This document shows positions 55,721 through 57,431 of a stretch of DNA of 57,431 nt, piece by piece (the first letter of the stretch is position 1; each line of letters opens with the position of its first letter). The stretch is from Chlamydiales bacterium (GTDB lineage: Bacteria > Chlamydiota > Chlamydiia > Chlamydiales > JACRBE01). The stretch lies in contig JACRBE010000016.1 in the NCBI GenBank assembly GCA_016213235.1, forward strand, positions 1 to 57,431. The letters run 5' to 3'. A program made the translations under genes and the position numbers. Below the pieces are notes generated by a model. That model made no database searches and had not been told where the DNA came from. It worked only from the letters and a program-made list of their open reading frames with translations.

Positions 55721-57037
55721 TTGAGACTCATTGATTTTTTTATAGACCCTCTTTATCAAGTCTCTATGATAGGGTCTCTCCTTATGTGCTTTTGTACATC
55801 CGTCCTCGGAGTCATTGTTTACTTAAAAAAAAGATCACTCATTGGAGAGGTGCTCTCTCATGCAGCATATCCCGGAGTCGCTATTGCAGTCGCTTTCTTT
55901 TATTCTTTTTTAGATGAATCTTCTTTTTATTCTTATTTGACGATTTTAATGGGAGCTTTTACATGCTGTGCTACTGCATCCATTATGATCCGTTTTCTGG
56001 AAAAAGAGGGGCGCTTGTTTTCTGATACAGCTCTTTGTTTTACATTATCTGCTTTCTTGGGGTTAGGGGTGTTAATCACTTCCTTTTTACAAATAACACA
56101 TCCTGTATGGGTATCTAGAATACAACTATTTTTATATGGTCAGGTAGCTACCATGACCATGATGCATTTGATCATCTATGTTATCTTTACACTGCTATTG
56201 CTTCTTGTTGTTTTATCTTTTACCTATCCATGGAAGATTATTTTATTTGATGAATTATTTGCTAAGGCTATTCATATGAGAGTAAGAGTGCATGAAAAAA
56301 TCATGAATGTTCTTATCATTTTAGCAATTGTAATAGGTATTCGCGTAGCAGGTGTTGTTCTTATTTCAGGGATGTTAATAGCTCCAGCACTTGCTGCAAG
56401 GCAATTCACCTCGCGTTTACATTATATGTTTTTTTGGGCAGGTCTAGTAGGTGTAATTAGCGGCATCCTTGGTAACTACTATTCCATCGTGCTACCTATC
56501 TTATTTAACACTTCTATTACCATGCCGACTGGCCCTATGATTATTGTTTTTTCAAGCCTCATTTGTTTTATGAGTATATTATTTGCTCCAAGGCAGGGGA
56601 GAGTATTGCGTTTTTTAAAAAAAATATATTTTCATTATCAATGTGTTTATGAAAATTTACTCAAATTTTTTTGGAAAAAAGAAGATCATATTGTGGCTAT
56701 TGAGGAAATTCAGCAGTGGTCCCTTCATCCCTACATCATCAACATATTATTAGTTCATCTAAGGATGAATCAACTCATTCAAAAAAAAGATAAACAACGC
56801 TACTCTCTTACAGAGAGGGGAATATGTCAGGCTCAAAAAATTATCAGGCTGCATCGGTTGTGGGAAGTATACCTATTTAAATATCTCGGATATTGTGAAA
56901 AAAAAGTACACACTAGTGCAGAAGAAATGGAGCATATCATTACACCGGAGCTTGAAAAACAATTAACAGAACTACTTAAAGATCCAAAACAAGATCCTCA
57001 TAATCAACCTATTCCGAAAAATAAAGGGTGCGTATGA
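55721..57037 (+). CDS. ytgC: YtgC permease fused to a DtxR-like repressor domain (YtgCR)
   Basis: 438 residues. About nine hydrophobic spans (1-~290; GEVLSHAAYPGVAIAV, ISGMLIAPALAARQFTS) form an ABC-3 metal permease. The remainder (about 300-438) is a DtxR-like winged helix and dimerisation part: HPYIINILLVHLRMNQL, DKQRYSLTERGICQAQ, then LWEVYLFKYLGYCEKKVHTS and EEMEHIITPELEKQL. In C. trachomatis the YtgCR fusion is cleaved to release an iron-responsive repressor, YtgR. The first codon is a TTG directly after the ytgB stop. TTG start is inferred. Confidence 0.93.
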   Translation: MRLIDFFIDPLYQVSMIGSLLMCFCTSVLGVIVYLKKRSLIGEVLSHAAYPGVAIAVAFFYSFLDESSFYSYLTILMGAFTCCATASIMIRFLEKEGRLFSDTALCFTLSAFLGLGVLITSFLQITHPVWVSRIQLFLYGQVATMTMMHLIIYVIFTLLLLLVVLSFTYPWKIILFDELFAKAIHMRVRVHEKIMNVLIILAIVIGIRVAGVVLISGMLIAPALAARQFTSRLHYMFFWAGLVGVISGILGNYYSIVLPILFNTSITMPTGPMIIVFSSLICFMSILFAPRQGRVLRFLKKIYFHYQCVYENLLKFFWKKEDHIVAIEEIQQWSLHPYIINILLVHLRMNQLIQKKDKQRYSLTERGICQAQKIIRLHRLWEVYLFKYLGYCEKKVHTSAEEMEHIITPELEKQLTELLKDPKQDPHNQPIPKNKGCV

Positions 57038-57431
57038 ATCCATATTGGGGTGTCTCTTTTTTTGAGTTTTTTTATCTCTTTTTTTCTAGAGTACCGGAGT
57101 GGATCCATGGCAGGCTTGCCCATGATGAAATACAAGTCTTTTCTCTGATTTTCTTAAGCGTTTCATGTAGCATATTAGGATGTTTTTTAGTCTATAGAAA
57201 AATGAGTATGATGGTGAATTCTTTATCACATACCGTCTTGATCGGTATTGTCAGTGTTTTTTTACTTTATAAACTTATTTTTCGAGTCCATTTATATGTA
57301 TTTGACCTCTCCCTTTATTGGCTCCTTATTGCAGCAATTATTACTAGTGTTATTACCTATTTTTTCACCTCTTTTCTACATGAAAGATTGCAAGTACAAG
57401 AAGATGCCAGCATAGGGCTTGTTTTTACGTT
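57034..57431 (+). CDS. ytgD: Metal ABC transporter permease YtgD (partial, runs off the window)
   Basis: Begins by ATGA overlap with ytgC and runs to the end of the window (132 codons seen). The start reads MNPYWGVSFFEFFYLFFSRV; then FSLIFLSVSCSILGCFLVYRK and MVNSLSHTVLIGIV, the ABC-3 permease pattern (SHAVLPGV type). Second permease subunit of the Ytg system, matching CT070. Confidence 0.88.
   Translation, partial: MNPYWGVSFFEFFYLFFSRVPEWIHGRLAHDEIQVFSLIFLSVSCSILGCFLVYRKMSMMVNSLSHTVLIGIVSVFLLYKLIFRVHLYVFDLSLYWLLIAAIITSVITYFFTSFLHERLQVQEDASIGLVFT

Noticed and set aside
1-57431. CRISPR array
   Set aside because: No regularly spaced direct repeats with unique spacers; the only close repeats are the 36/39-bp linker units and the two 42-bp copies.

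Overview
The window comes from the chromosome of an AT-rich obligate intracellular bacterium of the order Chlamydiales, most likely an environmental chlamydia outside the family Chlamydiaceae. Three blocks follow the gene order I recall for Chlamydia trachomatis: clpC/lplA/gcvH/nqrEDCB, dnaA/TPR gene/small gene/rsmH/ftsL/pbp3/murE/amiA, and gnd/lepA/npt/CT066-like/ytgABCD. A Tlc-type ATP/ADP translocase and the YtgC permease-repressor fusion are chlamydial signatures. Features not expected in C. trachomatis (Rhs toxin, MraZ, an archaeal/eukaryotic-type prolyl-tRNA synthetase, many accessory genes) point to an amoeba- or arthropod-associated relative. The family cannot be fixed from this window alone.

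Layout. 1-2.1 kb: end of an Rhs toxin gene, an immunity gene, a displaced toxin-tip remnant and a second paralogous immunity gene. 2.1-2.6 kb: debris including a transposase-like fragment. 2.6-9.1 kb: clpC (minus), lipoate ligase, proS, MFS transporter. 9.1-15.9 kb: accessory island with orphan HigA-like antitoxin, exported DUF952-peptide deformylase fusion, broken acetyltransferase copy, BRO/DinD-like gene, two acetyltransferases, SnoaL-like protein and a 671-residue unknown membrane protein. 16.3-19.5 kb: SurA/PpiD-like protein, CBM9-like protein and gcvH, tightly linked. 19.8-23.8 kb: three tandem paralogues with an inclusion-membrane-like hairpin and a C-terminal domain resembling ADP-ribosyltransferases. 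23.8-27.5 kb: nqrBCDE (minus). 27.5-30.3 kb: AlbA-type regulator and an aldo/keto reductase between 42-bp direct repeats. 30.5-37.2 kb: giant AsmA/TamB-like protein, ComF-like remnant, two tiny membrane proteins, exported HAD protein. 37.3-46.4 kb: dnaA, TPR protein and a CT273-position protein (minus), then mraZ, rsmH (frameshifted), ftsL, ftsI, murE, amidase (plus). 46.4-57.4 kb: gnd, lepA, npt, CT066-position gene, Mrp-DUF971 fusion and the ytgABCD metal transporter, cut off by the window end.

How the parts work together. The division/cell-wall cluster starts at an intergenic region holding paired 10-nt-spaced GTGG(G/A)AA repeats that fit MraZ operators. The Na+-pumping NADH dehydrogenase subunits B-E are together; A and F are absent here. 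The Mrp-like ATPase gene overlaps ytgA by 4 nt, coupling a putative Fe-S carrier to metal import. Two core genes carry single lesions: rsmH at a T9 tract, and gcvH with an in-frame stop followed by its intact natural C-terminus. They could be real decay, recoding, or sequence errors.
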